NCBI GenBank assembly: GCA_027493935.1 | Contig: JAOSJV010000001.1 | Location: 248,001 to 312,000, forward strand | From: Burkholderiales bacterium | Lineage (GTDB): Bacteria > Pseudomonadota > Gammaproteobacteria > Burkholderiales > SG8-39 | Reading direction: 5' to 3' | DNA: 64,000 nt | Shown here: positions 11,038 through 20,476 of the stretch, piece by piece | Position numbering within the stretch: the stretch's first letter is position 1 | Layout: every line of letters starts with the position of its first letter | The notes under the pieces: generated by a model | Told to the model about the DNA's origin: nothing | Database searches by the model: none | What the model saw: only the letters and a program-made list of their open reading frames with translations | Made by a program: the position numbers and the translations under genes

Positions 11038-11343
11038 GTCGTGACAACCCGACGTTTCGCGCGTCAGCGTGGAAAGCGGTTCCTGCGACCCTAAGTGTCG
11101 GTTCCCCGAGTGTCAAGCAAGCATGCCCGCCGGCTGGCTCCGCGCGGGCGAAACGGGACGACGCCGACCCTGCGGGCGGGAATATTTAACGCGCGCGCAT
11201 GCGCGGCGCTCGTACGCTTGGCCGGCGCATGAACTACCCCCGTGCGCTCCCGCCTGCGCCCGGCGAGAATGCGTCGTCTTGATGGTTCCGATCCCACCAA
11301 CGCCCTCTCCGTTCGCCGCGGCGCCGCGCGCGGCGCAGCCGCC

Positions 11344-12126
11344 ATGCGCGTGCGGCTGAGCACCGCCGCCGTTTCCGATCCGGGTCGGATCCGCGCGTAC
11401 AACGACGACAGCCTGGCCGCCGACGCCGAGCTCGGCGCACTGGTCCTCGCCGACGGCATGGGCGGGCACAACGCCGGGGACGTCGCGGCGCGCATGGCGA
11501 CCGCGCTCGTGCTGGAGCATCTGGCGAGCGCGACGAGCCGGCGCGACGCGCCGGAGCCGCGGATCCGCGCGGCGATGAGCCATGCGAACGCGGCGATCGT
11601 GCGCGCTGCGCGCGCCGATGCGGCGAAGAGCGGCATGGGCGCGACGGTGGTGGTGGCGCTCTTCGGCGAAGGACGCGTGACGATCGGCCACGTCGGCGAT
11701 TCGCGCGCCTACCGGCTGCGCGGCGGCCGCCTGAAGCTCCTGACCCGCGACCACACCATCCTGCAGCAGCAGGCCGAGACCGGCCTGGTCGACCGCGAGG
11801 GCGCGCGCGTCTCGCGCAACCGTAGTCTGGTGACACGCGCGCTCGGCGCCGAAGCGCAGGCCGAGGTCCTCGAGACCGACGTAAAGCCGGAGGATCTCAT
11901 CCTGCTCTGCTCCGACGGGCTGAACGACATGGTGGACGACGCCGACATCGAGCTTGCGCTCGCCGAGCTCGGTTGCAACCTGGATTTCGCCGCCGAGACG
12001 CTGGTCGAGATGGCGAACGACAACGGCGGCCAGGACAACATCTCGGTGCTGCTCGCGCGGGCGGACCCCGAGCCGCCGGTCCGGGCCGGCTGGCCGCAGC
12101 GGCTGTTCGGCTGGCTGCGGAGCTGA
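11344..12126 (+). CDS. PP2C-family protein phosphatase (PppA/Stp1-like)
   Basis: 260 residues from the ATG at 11344 (MRVRLSTAAVSDPGRIR); a longer upstream frame has no family similarity. PP2C motifs in order: SDPGRIRAYNDDS (motif 1), LVLADGMGGHNAGDVAA (metal-binding Asp), GATVVVALF, GHVGDSRAYRLR, DHTILQQQ, LVTRALG, LLCSDGLNDMVDD and NDNGGQDNISVLLA. It dephosphorylates Ser/Thr in a Mn/Mg-dependent manner and is the expected antagonist of the divergently encoded kinase. Followed 11 bp later by the FHA gene. Confidence 0.92.
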   Translation: MRVRLSTAAVSDPGRIRAYNDDSLAADAELGALVLADGMGGHNAGDVAARMATALVLEHLASATSRRDAPEPRIRAAMSHANAAIVRAARADAAKSGMGATVVVALFGEGRVTIGHVGDSRAYRLRGGRLKLLTRDHTILQQQAETGLVDREGARVSRNRSLVTRALGAEAQAEVLETDVKPEDLILLCSDGLNDMVDDADIELALAELGCNLDFAAETLVEMANDNGGQDNISVLLARADPEPPVRAGWPQRLFGWLRS

Positions 12127-12137
12127 GGGGGCGCGCG

Positions 12138-12863
12138 ATGGCGAAGCTCGTCGTGACCTCGCCTGCGGGAGGCGAGTCGCACTACTTCGTCGACAAGGAC
12201 CGGCTGACGATCGGCCGCGACGCCGCGTGCGACATCGCGCTCGCCGACGCCGCGGCGAGCAAGGAGCACGCGGTGATCGTCACCGTCGGGCTCGACCACG
12301 TGCTGCAGGATACCGGCAGCCGCAACGGCACGGCGGTGAACGGCAAGCCGATCGGGACGCATGTGCTGCAGAACGAGGACCTGATCGAGATCGGCGAGAG
12401 CAGGATCCGCTACCGCAACCGGCGCGCGAGCCTCGAGGCGGACCTCGAGCGCACCATGATCTACAACGCGACGCTGCCGGGCGGCGCGAGCACCAGCGCG
12501 GCGGGCGTCGCGCGGAGCGTCGAGCCGCCGGCCGGCGCGGGGACGCGCGACGAATCGTCGGCGTCGGCGTCGGTGGCGCGCACGGCGCGCGCCCGGTTCC
12601 CGCTCGGGGCGGTGCGGGCGCTGGCGGGTCGCCTTGCCGGCACCGAGCTCACGCTCGGGCGCCCGCTCGCCACGTTCGGGACGCGCGCGGCCGGGCTCGC
12701 GGTGATCCGGCGCCGGCCGCATGGCTACTTCGTGGCGCACGTCGCGGGCGCCGCACGCCCCAAGGTGAACGGCACGGTCGTCGCCGCCGAGCCGCGCGCG
12801 CTCGCGCCCGGCGACGTCATCGAGATCGGCGGCGAGCGGCTCGAGTTCCTGCGCGCGGGGTAG
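12138..12863 (+). CDS. FHA domain protein with a second FHA-like half
   Basis: 241 residues. Residues about 20-95 form a canonical forkhead-associated domain: LTIGRDAACDIALADAAASKEHAV then DTGSRNGTAVNGKPI, the pThr-binding loops (GR, S/H, N). An Ala/Gly-rich linker contains ERTMIYNAT, a threonine near the kind of site targeted by the partner kinase. Residues about 155-240 repeat the FHA pattern in a degenerate form (LTLGRPLATFG, KVNGTVVAAEPRALAPGDVIEIGGERLEF) but lack the RxxS and N signature. Likely a phospho-dependent scaffold read out by the kinase/phosphatase pair. Confidence 0.88.
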   Translation: MAKLVVTSPAGGESHYFVDKDRLTIGRDAACDIALADAAASKEHAVIVTVGLDHVLQDTGSRNGTAVNGKPIGTHVLQNEDLIEIGESRIRYRNRRASLEADLERTMIYNATLPGGASTSAAGVARSVEPPAGAGTRDESSASASVARTARARFPLGAVRALAGRLAGTELTLGRPLATFGTRAAGLAVIRRRPHGYFVAHVAGAARPKVNGTVVAAEPRALAPGDVIEIGGERLEFLRAG

Positions 12864-12882
12864 CGAAGCTCGGCAGAAGGTC

Positions 12883-12960
12883 GTCATTCCCGCGGAGCCG
12901 GGAATCCGGAGCGCGCGCGATCACCGGCTTGCTCGATGCCCGCTTTCGCGAGGATGACGG
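12883..12960. repeat. GTCATTCCCGCG-type palindromic repeat copy
   Basis: Begins GTCATTCCCGCG-GAGC-CGGGAATCC and ends CCCGCTTTCGCGAGGATGAC, so the ends are imperfect inverted repeats (GTCAT ... ATGAC) around a unique core with GATCACCGGCTTGCTCGATG. A related copy is at 26707-26785. It fills the gap between convergent FHA and xthA genes. Confidence 0.65.
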
Positions 12961-12973
12961 AAGCAGAGGTTCC

Positions 12974-13742
12974 CTACAGATCGAGCTCGGCGACGACCGG
13001 CGCGTGGTCGGACGGGCGCTCGAGGGTGCGCGGTGCGGTATCGATGGTGCAGGCGGTGCAGCGCTCGGCGAGCGCCGGCGAGAGCAGGATGTGGTCGATG
13101 CGCAGCCCGATCTTGCGGCGAAACGCGTTCATCCGGTAGTCCCACCAGGTGAACGACTTCTCCGGCTGTGCAAAGAGCCGGAAGCCGTCCTTGAAGCCGA
13201 GGCCGAGCAGCCGGACGAACGCCTCGCGCTCGGGCTCCGAGAAGAGCACTTGGCCCTCCCAGAGCTGCGGGTCGTGGACGTCGCGCGGCTCCGGCGCGAT
13301 ATTGTAGTCGCCGAGCACCGCGAGCCGCGGGGGCGCGCGCGAGCTCGGCGGCGAGCCAGCGCTCGAACGCGGCGAGCCAGCGCAGCTTGTACTCGAACTT
13401 GTCCGAGCCGACCGACTGGCCGTTCGGCACGTACGCGCACACGATGCGCACGCCGCCCACGGTCGCCGCGAGCACGCGCTTCTGGTCGTCGGCGAACTCG
13501 GGTATGCCGGGCCGGACGTCGGCGAGCGGCTCGCGCGCGACGATCGCCACGCCGTTGTACGTGCGCTGTCCGGCGAACGCCGCTTTGTAGCCCACCGCCT
13601 CGAGCTCGGCCGCCGGGAATTTCGCGTCTTCGAGCTTCGTTTCCTGCAGGCAGACCACGTCCGGGCGTTGCGCCTGCAACCAGTCGAGCAGGTGCCCGAG
13701 CCGGACCTTGAGGGAATTGACGTTCCAGGTCGCGAGCTTCAC
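12974..13742 (-). CDS. xthA: Exodeoxyribonuclease III, interrupted by a frameshift
   Basis: The N-terminal part ([24 protein letters not shown] with metal-binding Glu, YNGVAIV) runs from 13742 to about 13330; the rest follows in another frame ([47 protein letters not shown] with the catalytic Asp-His). One indel near 13330, in a GGGGGCGCGCG run, separates them; joined length is about 255 residues as expected. It is the AP endonuclease / 3'-5' exonuclease of base excision repair. Start: the second of two closely spaced GTG codons gives the canonical N-terminus; the other is two codons upstream. Confidence 0.88.
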
Positions 13743-13779
13743 CGACACCGGGCGTGCCGCTGCGGGGGTGGCACGCGCC

Positions 13780-14364
13780 TCAGCGCGGCGCGTACGGACC
13801 CTTCGGCTGCTCCGGCGGCGCCGCGGCGGCGGCGGGCTTGGGGGCGGGCTTCTCGTCCTGACGCGCCTGCTGTCCGGGCAGGAGCTGCGAGGACTTCGGA
13901 TACCCCGCCTCGTCGAGCGCGGTGTTGTACATGCTCTCCTCGTAGCCCTGCTTGACGATCTTGCCGACGACCAGCACCGGCACGTTGGTGTCGCCGGACA
14001 CGCGCTTCAGCTCCTCGCGCTTCGCCGCTTCGTCGACCGAGACCTCCTTGTACGGGACGCCGCGCTTGTCGAGCAGCCGGCGCGCGTTGGCGCAGGCCTC
14101 CTTGCAACCCGAGTACGTGTAGAGCGTGACGGGGTTCGCCTTCGCGGCCTGCTGCAGGCCGTACGGGAGCGGGGAAGTCTCGATCACACTCGCCTGCAGG
14201 CTGCGCTTCTCGACCTGGCGCGCGGCCTGCGGCGGGGGCGGGGTGTCGGAGTAGTGGATCCGACCGCTCTGGTCGACCCAGCGGTAGGTCTGGGCGCCGG
14301 CTGCGGTCGCGGCGCCGGCCAACGCCACTCCGACGGCGATGATGAATATCGTCCTGCTCGACAT
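13780..14364 (-). CDS. Secreted glutaredoxin-like protein with DUF4124 domain
   Basis: 194 residues after GGGAGGGAAGTC-ATG. A signal peptide (residues 1-24, ending AAGAQ) leads into a DUF4124 segment ([19 protein letters not shown]), then a glutaredoxin-like domain: [44 protein letters not shown], with a CxxxC instead of CxxC, and the cis-Pro region [20 protein letters not shown]. The C-terminal 35 residues are Pro/Ala/Lys-rich. Likely a periplasmic thiol-redox protein; the altered active-site spacing makes the activity uncertain. Confidence 0.85.
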   Translation of the reverse strand: MSSRTIFIIAVGVALAGAATAAGAQTYRWVDQSGRIHYSDTPPPPQAARQVEKRSLQASVIETSPLPYGLQQAAKANPVTLYTYSGCKEACANARRLLDKRGVPYKEVSVDEAAKREELKRVSGDTNVPVLVVGKIVKQGYEESMYNTALDEAGYPKSSQLLPGQQARQDEKPAPKPAAAAAPPEQPKGPYAPR

Positions 14365-14402
14365 GACTTCCCTCCCGGAGAGTCGCATGGCGCGATGAGC
14401 AG

Positions 14403-16521
14403 CTATGCACTCATCATACCATTGTGCCTCAGCAGGGCATCCACCTCGGGCGCTCGGCCGCGGAAGAGTGTGAACGATTCCATTGCCGGACGGCTGCCGC
14501 CGACCGCGAGGATCTCGTCGCGGAAGCGCCGGCCGCTCGCCGGATCGAGCACGCCGCGCTCCTCGAACAGGCTGTAGGCGTCGGCCGAGAGCACCTCGGC
14601 CCACTTGTAGCTGTAGTAGCCGGCGGCGTATCCGCCGCCGAAGATGTGCGAGAAGCCGTTCGGGAAGCGGTTGTACGCCGGCGGGACGACGACCGCCACC
14701 TTGCGGCGCACCTCGTCCAGCAGGTCGAGCGGCGTGCGCGCCCCCCCGGGCGCGAAGTCGTGATGCAGCCGCATGTCGAACAGCGCGAACTCGAGCTGGC
14801 GGACCATCTGCATCCCGGCCTGGAAGTTCTTCGCCGCGACCAGCTTGTCGAAGAGCTCGCGCGGCAGCGGGGCGCCGGTGTCGGCGTGCGCGGTCATGTG
14901 CTCGAGCACCTCCCACTCCCAGCAGAAATTCTCCATGAACTGGCTCGGCAGCTCGACCGCGTCCCACTCGACGCCGTGAATGCCCGACGCGCCGAGGTAG
15001 TCGACGCGCGTGAGCAGGTGGTGCAGGCCGTGGCCGAACTCGTGGAAGAGCGTGAGGACGTCGTCGTGCGTGAAAAGGGCCGGCTTGCCGTTCACCGGGC
15101 CGGGGAAGTTGCACACGAGATACGCCGCCGGCGGCTGCACCGCGCCGTGCCTGCGCCGGCGCGCCATCGCCTCGTCCATCCAGGCCCCGCCGCGCTTGGT
15201 CTCGCGCGCGTACAGATCGACGTAGAGGTGGCCGACCAGCGCGCCGTCCGCGTCCGCGATGCGGAAGAAGCGCACGTCGGGATGCCAGGTCTCGGCGCGG
15301 TCGGGCTCGATGCGGATGCCGTAGAGCGTCTGCACCAGGCGGAACATGCCCTCGAGCACCTTGTGCTCGGGGAAGTACTGCTTCACCTCCTGCTCGGAGT
15401 ACGCGTAGCGCCTTCTGGCGCAGCTGCTCGGAGGCGTAGGCGACGTCCCACGGCGCGAGCTGCGCCAGGCCGAGCTCGGCCCGCGCGAACTCGACGAGCT
15501 CGGCGTAGTCGCGCCGCGCGAACGGAAGCGAGCGCTCGGCGAGGTCGTTCAGGAAGTCGAGCACCTCGCGCGGCGACTCGGCCATCTTCGGCACGAGCGA
15601 CGCCTCGGCGTGGCTCGCGAAGCCGAGCAGCGTCGCGGCGTCCTTGCGCAGCTCGAGCATCCGCGCGATGAGCGGTGTGTTGTCCCACGCGCGCGCGCGC
15701 TCCGCATCGGGCACGGCGCCCGCGCCGCCCAGGCTCGCCTCATAGCGGGCCGCCTCGGCGAGCGCCCTCGGGTACTCCTCGCTCGCTCGCGTGCTGTACG
15801 CGTGATAGATGCGCTCGCGCAGTCGCCTGCTCTCGGCGTACTGGATCACCGGCACGTAGCTCGGCGCCTGCAGCGTGATCTTCCAGCCCGTGCGCCCGTC
15901 GCGCTCGGCGGCGGCGCGCGCCGCGTCCTGTACGTCGTCGGGAACCCCGGCGAGCTCGGCGCGGTCCCCGACGTACAGGGCGAAGGCGTTGGTCGCATCG
16001 AGCACGTTCTCCGAGAACCGCGTCGCGAGCTTCGCGAGCTCTTCCTGGATTTCGGCGAAGCGGCGCTTGCGCTCGGGCGGGAGCTCGGCGCCCGCGAGGC
16101 GAAAGTCGCGCAGCTCGTGCTCGATGATGCGCCGCTGTGCGGCGTCGAGGCGCTCGAACTCCGCGCTCGCGCCGATCGCCTTGTACTTCGCGAACAGCCG
16201 CTCGTCGTGCCCGAGCTCGGTCCAGTACTGCACGATCTTGGGCTGGTTGGCGTTGTACGCGTCGCGCAGCGCCGGGCTGTCGAGTACGCCGTGCAGGTGC
16301 CCGACCACGCCCCAGGCGCGCGTCAGGCGCTCGTTCACGTCCTCGAACGGCTCGACGAACTCGCGCCAGGTGGCCGGCGTCGCGGGATCGGTGAGGCCCG
16401 CGAGCGCGGCGCGGCAGTCGGCGAGCAGCAGGTCCACCGCCGGCGTGATGTGTTCCGGCTTCACCGCCGCGAAGCGCGGCAGGCCGCCGAAGTCGAGCAG
16501 GGGGTTCGCGTCGATTTTCAT
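14403..16521 (-). CDS. prlC: Oligopeptidase A (M3 metallopeptidase), interrupted by a frameshift
   Basis: Begins MKIDANPLLDFGGLPRFAAVKPEHI, typical of PrlC. The frame shifts near 15400, where QLRQKALR... should continue as RYAYSEQEVKQYFPEHKVLEGMF; one extra G in AAGG explains it. The remaining frame has the zinc motif FHEFGHGLHHLL plus downstream Glu in GVEWDAVELPSQFMENFCWE, and ends FSHIFGGGYAAGYYSYKWAEVLSADAYSLFEERG. Joined length is about 705 residues, near the usual 680. The enzyme degrades oligopeptides, including cleaved signal peptides, in the cytoplasm. Confidence 0.92.
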
Positions 16522-16543
16522 GCGTGGATCGTGAGTGTCCCGG

Positions 16544-16585
16544 GGGAAACGTGAAACGTGAAACGTGAAACGTGAAACGTGAAGG
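16544..16585. repeat. Heptanucleotide tandem repeat (GTGAAAC)n
   Basis: Four perfect GTGAAAC units (16551-16578), flanked by a partial unit on the left and a degenerate one (GTGAAGG) on the right. It sits in the short gap between prlC and folD, upstream of the prlC start. Confidence 0.9.
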
Positions 16586-16600
16586 AGCCCTGGGGGCTCG

Positions 16601-17451
16601 CTACGCCTGGCCGAGCTCCGCCGCGCGCACGGTGTTCGCCATCAACATCGCCACCGTCATCGGCCCGACGCCGCCCGGGACCGGCGTGATGTGCGACGCC
16701 TTGCCGAGCAGCGCATCGAAGGCCACATCCCCGACCAGCTTGCCGTCGGACAAGCGGTTGATGCCGACGTCGATCACGACGGCGCCCGGTTTGACCATGT
16801 CGGCGCCGAGCAGTTGCGGGCGGCCGACCGCCGCCACCACGATATCCGCACGCCGCGTGTGGTCACCCAGATCTCGCGTCCGCGAGTGGCAGATGGTGAC
16901 GGTCGCGCCCTGGTGCAAGAGCAGCATCGCCATCGGCTTGCCGACGATGTTGCTGCGGCCGACGATCACCGCGTCGCGCCCCGCGAGCGCAATCCCCGTC
17001 GCCGCCAGCATCTCCATGACCCCGGCCGGGGTGCACGGCACGAACCGCGGGGCGCCGATCGTGAGCCGGCCGACGTTGTCCGGATGAAAGCCATCCACGT
17101 CCTTCTGGGGGGCTACCGCCTCGAGCACGCGTTCCGTCCCAATGTGCTGGGCAGCGGCAGCTGGATCAGGATGCCGTGAATGCGAGGGTCGGCGTTCAGC
17201 GTATGGATCCTGTCGAGGAGCTCCGCCTCGGTGGTCGCCGCCGGGAGCTCGACATGCTCCGAGTAAATGCCCACTTCGGCGCAGACCCGCATCTTTGTGC
17301 GGACGTAGACCTTGGACGCTGGATCGTCGCCGACCTGCACGGCAGCCAGTCCCGGCGGTCGGCCGCGCGCGGTGAGGGCGGAAGCACGCGCGGTGAGTGC
17401 GGCACGCAGTTTGCGGGCGAGCGCGGCGCCGTCGATGACGGAGGTGTCCAT
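16601..17451 (-). CDS. folD: Bifunctional methylenetetrahydrofolate dehydrogenase/cyclohydrolase, interrupted by a frameshift
   Basis: Starts [19 protein letters not shown] with [17 protein letters not shown] (catalytic Lys and Tyr region) and [11 protein letters not shown]. Near 17155 the frame breaks and continues as [28 protein letters not shown], then [15 protein letters not shown] (NADP-binding), [13 protein letters not shown] and [21 protein letters not shown]. Joined length is about 283 residues, the norm. FolD interconverts methylene-, methenyl- and formyl-tetrahydrofolate. Divergent from aceE. Confidence 0.92.
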
Positions 17452-17784
17452 GCCGGGAGGGGAATCGTGCGATGGCCAACCGAGCCGACGCGGCCGCGAT
17501 TCTAACATCCACCCATGATCCGCCCGAGCGCGGGCCGAGGCGGGCGGCCGCCTTTACCGACCGCGAACGAGGCTCTAGAATCCATTCTACAATCCGGGCG
17601 TTAATTTCGTATCTCGAAAGAAGCGGGGACGCGGCGCGGAGACGAAACGGGTGCCGCGACCCTCGCCGCCGGTGCCGATTTGGCCCTGCGGCGAAGCGCG
17701 TATTAAGCTAGCTTCGCCACCGGCACGGTGCTTTTCCGCCGCCGATCCGTTTCCCAGGCTCTGCTCTCGCAGGAGGAGTCCGTC

Positions 17785-20466
17785 ATGTCCGCGCAGCCCG
17801 ACTTCAACGCCGCGAACGATCCCGACACCCTCGAGACCCAGGAATGGCTCGACGCGCTCGACGCGGTGCTCGAGCGCGAAGGTCCGGAGCGGGCGCACTT
17901 CCTGCTCGAGCGCATGATCGAGCGGGCGCGGCGCTCGGGCGCCTATATCCCCTTCTCGGCGAACACCGCGTACATCAACACCATCCCGCCGCACCTGGAG
18001 GAGCGCTCGCCGGGCGACGCGGCGCTCGAGGAGCGGATCCGCTCCTACGCGCGCTGGAACGCGATGATCATGGTGGCGCGGGCGAACAAGCGCGAGGGCG
18101 ACCTCGGCGGGCACATCGCGACCTTCGCCTCGGTCGGCACCCTGTTCGGCATCGGGTTCAATCATTTCTGGCGCGCACCGAGCGCCGAGCACGGCGGCGA
18201 CCTCGTCTACTTCCAGGGCCATGCCGCGCCCGGCATCTACGCGCGGGCGCTCATGGAAGGGCGGCTCAGCGAGGAGCAGGTGGACAACTTCCGCCGCGAG
18301 GTCGACGGCAAGGGCATCTCGTCCTACCCGCATCCCTGGTTGATGCCCGATTTCTGGCAGTTCCCGACCGTGTCGATGGGGCTCGGGCCGATCCAGGCGA
18401 TCTACATGGCGCGGTTTCTCAAGTACCTCGAGGCGCGCGGCCTGACGAGGACCGAGGGGCGCAGGGTCTGGGCGTTCCTCGGCGACGGCGAGATGGACGA
18501 GCCCGAGTCGATGGGCGCGATCGGCATGGCCGCGCGCGAGCGGCTCGACAACCTGGTGTTCGTCATCAACTGCAACCTGCAGCGCCTGGACGGCCCGGTG
18601 CGCGGCAACGGCAAGATCATCCAGGAGCTCGAGAGCGACTTCCGCGGCGCCGGCTGGAACGTGATCAAGCTGATCTGGGGCTCGTACTGGGACCCGCTGC
18701 TCGCGCGCGACACCGAGGGCATCCTGCAGCGGGTGATGGAGGAGACGGTCGACGGCGAATACCAGAACTACAAGGCGAACGACGGCGCGTTCGTGCGCAA
18801 GCACTTCTTCGGCAAGCATCCGAAGCTGCTCGAGATGGTGTCGCGTATGACCGACGATGATATCTGGCGGTTGAACCGCGGCGGTCACGACCCGCACAAG
18901 ATCTACGCCGCGTACGCCGCGGCGGTGAAGCACAAGGGGCAGCCGACCGTCATCCTCGCCAAGACGATCAAGGGCTACGGTCTCGGCCGTCAGGGGCAGG
19001 CGCAGAACCCGACGCACCAGCTGAAGAAGCCCGACATCGACACGATCCGCCAGTTCCGCGACCGCTTCAATGTCCCGGTGCCCGACGAGCGGCTCGAGGC
19101 GCTGCCGTTCTACCTGCCGCCGAAGGACAGCCCCGAGATGCAGTACCTGCACGCGCGGCGCCAGGCGCTCGGCGGCTACCTGCCGCAGCGGCGGCGCAAG
19201 GCCGACGTCGCGCCGTCGGTGCCGCCGCTCGCGGCGTTCGAGGCGGCGCTGAAGCCGACCGAGGGGCGCGAGGTCTCGACCACGATGGCGCTCGTGCGCA
19301 TCCTGACCGCGCTGATCCGCGACAAGGAGATCGGCAAGTTCGTGGTGCCGATCGTGCCGGACGAGGCGCGCACCTTCGGCATGGAGGGCATGTTCCGGCA
19401 GCTCGGGATCTTCTCGCAGGAGGGGCAGAAATACACGCCGGTGGATCGCGACCAGGTCATGTACTACCGCGAAGACAAGGCGGGCCAGATCCTGGAGGAG
19501 GGCATCAACGAGGCGGGCGCGATGTCGTCCTGGATCGCCGCCGCCACCTCGTACAGCCACTCCAACCTGCTGATGGTGCCGTTCTACATCTTCTATTCGA
19601 TGTTCGGCTTCCAGCGGGTCGGCGACCTCACCTGGGCGGCGGGCGACCAGCGCGCGCGCGGTTTCCTGGTCGGCGGCACCGCCGGCCGAACCACGCTGAA
19701 CGGCGAGGGCTTGCAGCACGAGGACGGCCACAGCCACGTGCTCTACTCGCTGGTGCCGAACTGCGTGTCGTACGACCCGACGTTCGCCTACGAGGTCGCG
19801 GTGATCGTCCGCGACGGCTTGCGCCGCATGGTGACCGAGCAGGAGGACGTCTATTACTACATCACCGTGATGAACGAGAACTACGAGCATCCGGGCATGC
19901 CCGCGGAGGCCGCGGCGGGCATCCTGAAGGGTATGTATCTCTTCCGCGAGTCCGCTGCGCGCAAGCACCGCGTGCAGTTGCTCGGTTGCGGTACGATCCT
20001 GCGCGAGGTGATCGTCGCCGCCGGTATGCTCGCCGAGGAATGGGACGTGGCGGCCGACGTGTGGAGCTGCCCGAGCTTCACCGAGCTCGCACGCGAGGGC
20101 ATGGCGGCCGAGCGCTGGAACCTGCTTCATCCCGAGGCGCCGCCGCGCAAGTCCTACGTGGCGCAGTGCCTCGAGCGCCGCGACGGCCCGGTGATCGCCT
20201 CGACCGACTACGTGCGCGCCTTCGCCGAGCAGATCCGCCCTTACGTTCCGCGCGGGCGCGTGTACCGCGTGCTCGGCACCGACGGCTTCGGCCGCTCGGA
20301 CACGCGCATGAAGCTGCGCCATCACTTCGAGGTCGACCGTCACTGGGTGACCGTCGCCGCGCTCGGCGCGCTCGCCGAGCAGGGCGCGATCCCGCGCGCG
20401 ACGGTGGGCGAGGCGCTCCGTAAGTACGGCATCGACGCGGAAAAACCGAACCCGCTCGCCGCGTGA
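17785..20466 (+). CDS. aceE: Pyruvate dehydrogenase E1 component (homodimeric)
   Basis: 893 residues beginning [25 protein letters not shown]; the ATG follows AGGAGGAG by 7 nt, whereas the frame is open 19 codons further upstream. Thiamine diphosphate-binding signature [34 protein letters not shown], plus [21 protein letters not shown] (catalytic Glu region) and [13 protein letters not shown]. This is the gammaproteobacterial/betaproteobacterial homodimeric E1 that decarboxylates pyruvate. First gene of aceE-aceF-lpdA, 10 bp before aceF. Intact. Confidence 0.97.
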   Translation: MSAQPDFNAANDPDTLETQEWLDALDAVLEREGPERAHFLLERMIERARRSGAYIPFSANTAYINTIPPHLEERSPGDAALEERIRSYARWNAMIMVARANKREGDLGGHIATFASVGTLFGIGFNHFWRAPSAEHGGDLVYFQGHAAPGIYARALMEGRLSEEQVDNFRREVDGKGISSYPHPWLMPDFWQFPTVSMGLGPIQAIYMARFLKYLEARGLTRTEGRRVWAFLGDGEMDEPESMGAIGMAARERLDNLVFVINCNLQRLDGPVRGNGKIIQELESDFRGAGWNVIKLIWGSYWDPLLARDTEGILQRVMEETVDGEYQNYKANDGAFVRKHFFGKHPKLLEMVSRMTDDDIWRLNRGGHDPHKIYAAYAAAVKHKGQPTVILAKTIKGYGLGRQGQAQNPTHQLKKPDIDTIRQFRDRFNVPVPDERLEALPFYLPPKDSPEMQYLHARRQALGGYLPQRRRKADVAPSVPPLAAFEAALKPTEGREVSTTMALVRILTALIRDKEIGKFVVPIVPDEARTFGMEGMFRQLGIFSQEGQKYTPVDRDQVMYYREDKAGQILEEGINEAGAMSSWIAAATSYSHSNLLMVPFYIFYSMFGFQRVGDLTWAAGDQRARGFLVGGTAGRTTLNGEGLQHEDGHSHVLYSLVPNCVSYDPTFAYEVAVIVRDGLRRMVTEQEDVYYYITVMNENYEHPGMPAEAAAGILKGMYLFRESAARKHRVQLLGCGTILREVIVAAGMLAEEWDVAADVWSCPSFTELAREGMAAERWNLLHPEAPPRKSYVAQCLERRDGPVIASTDYVRAFAEQIRPYVPRGRVYRVLGTDGFGRSDTRMKLRHHFEVDRHWVTVAALGALAEQGAIPRATVGEALRKYGIDAEKPNPLAA

Positions 20467-20476
20467 CGGGGACGCC

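Noticed and set aside
9116..12863. Type VI secretion cluster
   Set aside because: Only regulatory-type genes are present; no tssB, tssC, tssM, hcp or clpV homologue is in the window.
16544..16585. CRISPR array
   Set aside because: The repeat unit is only 7 nt and there are no spacers.
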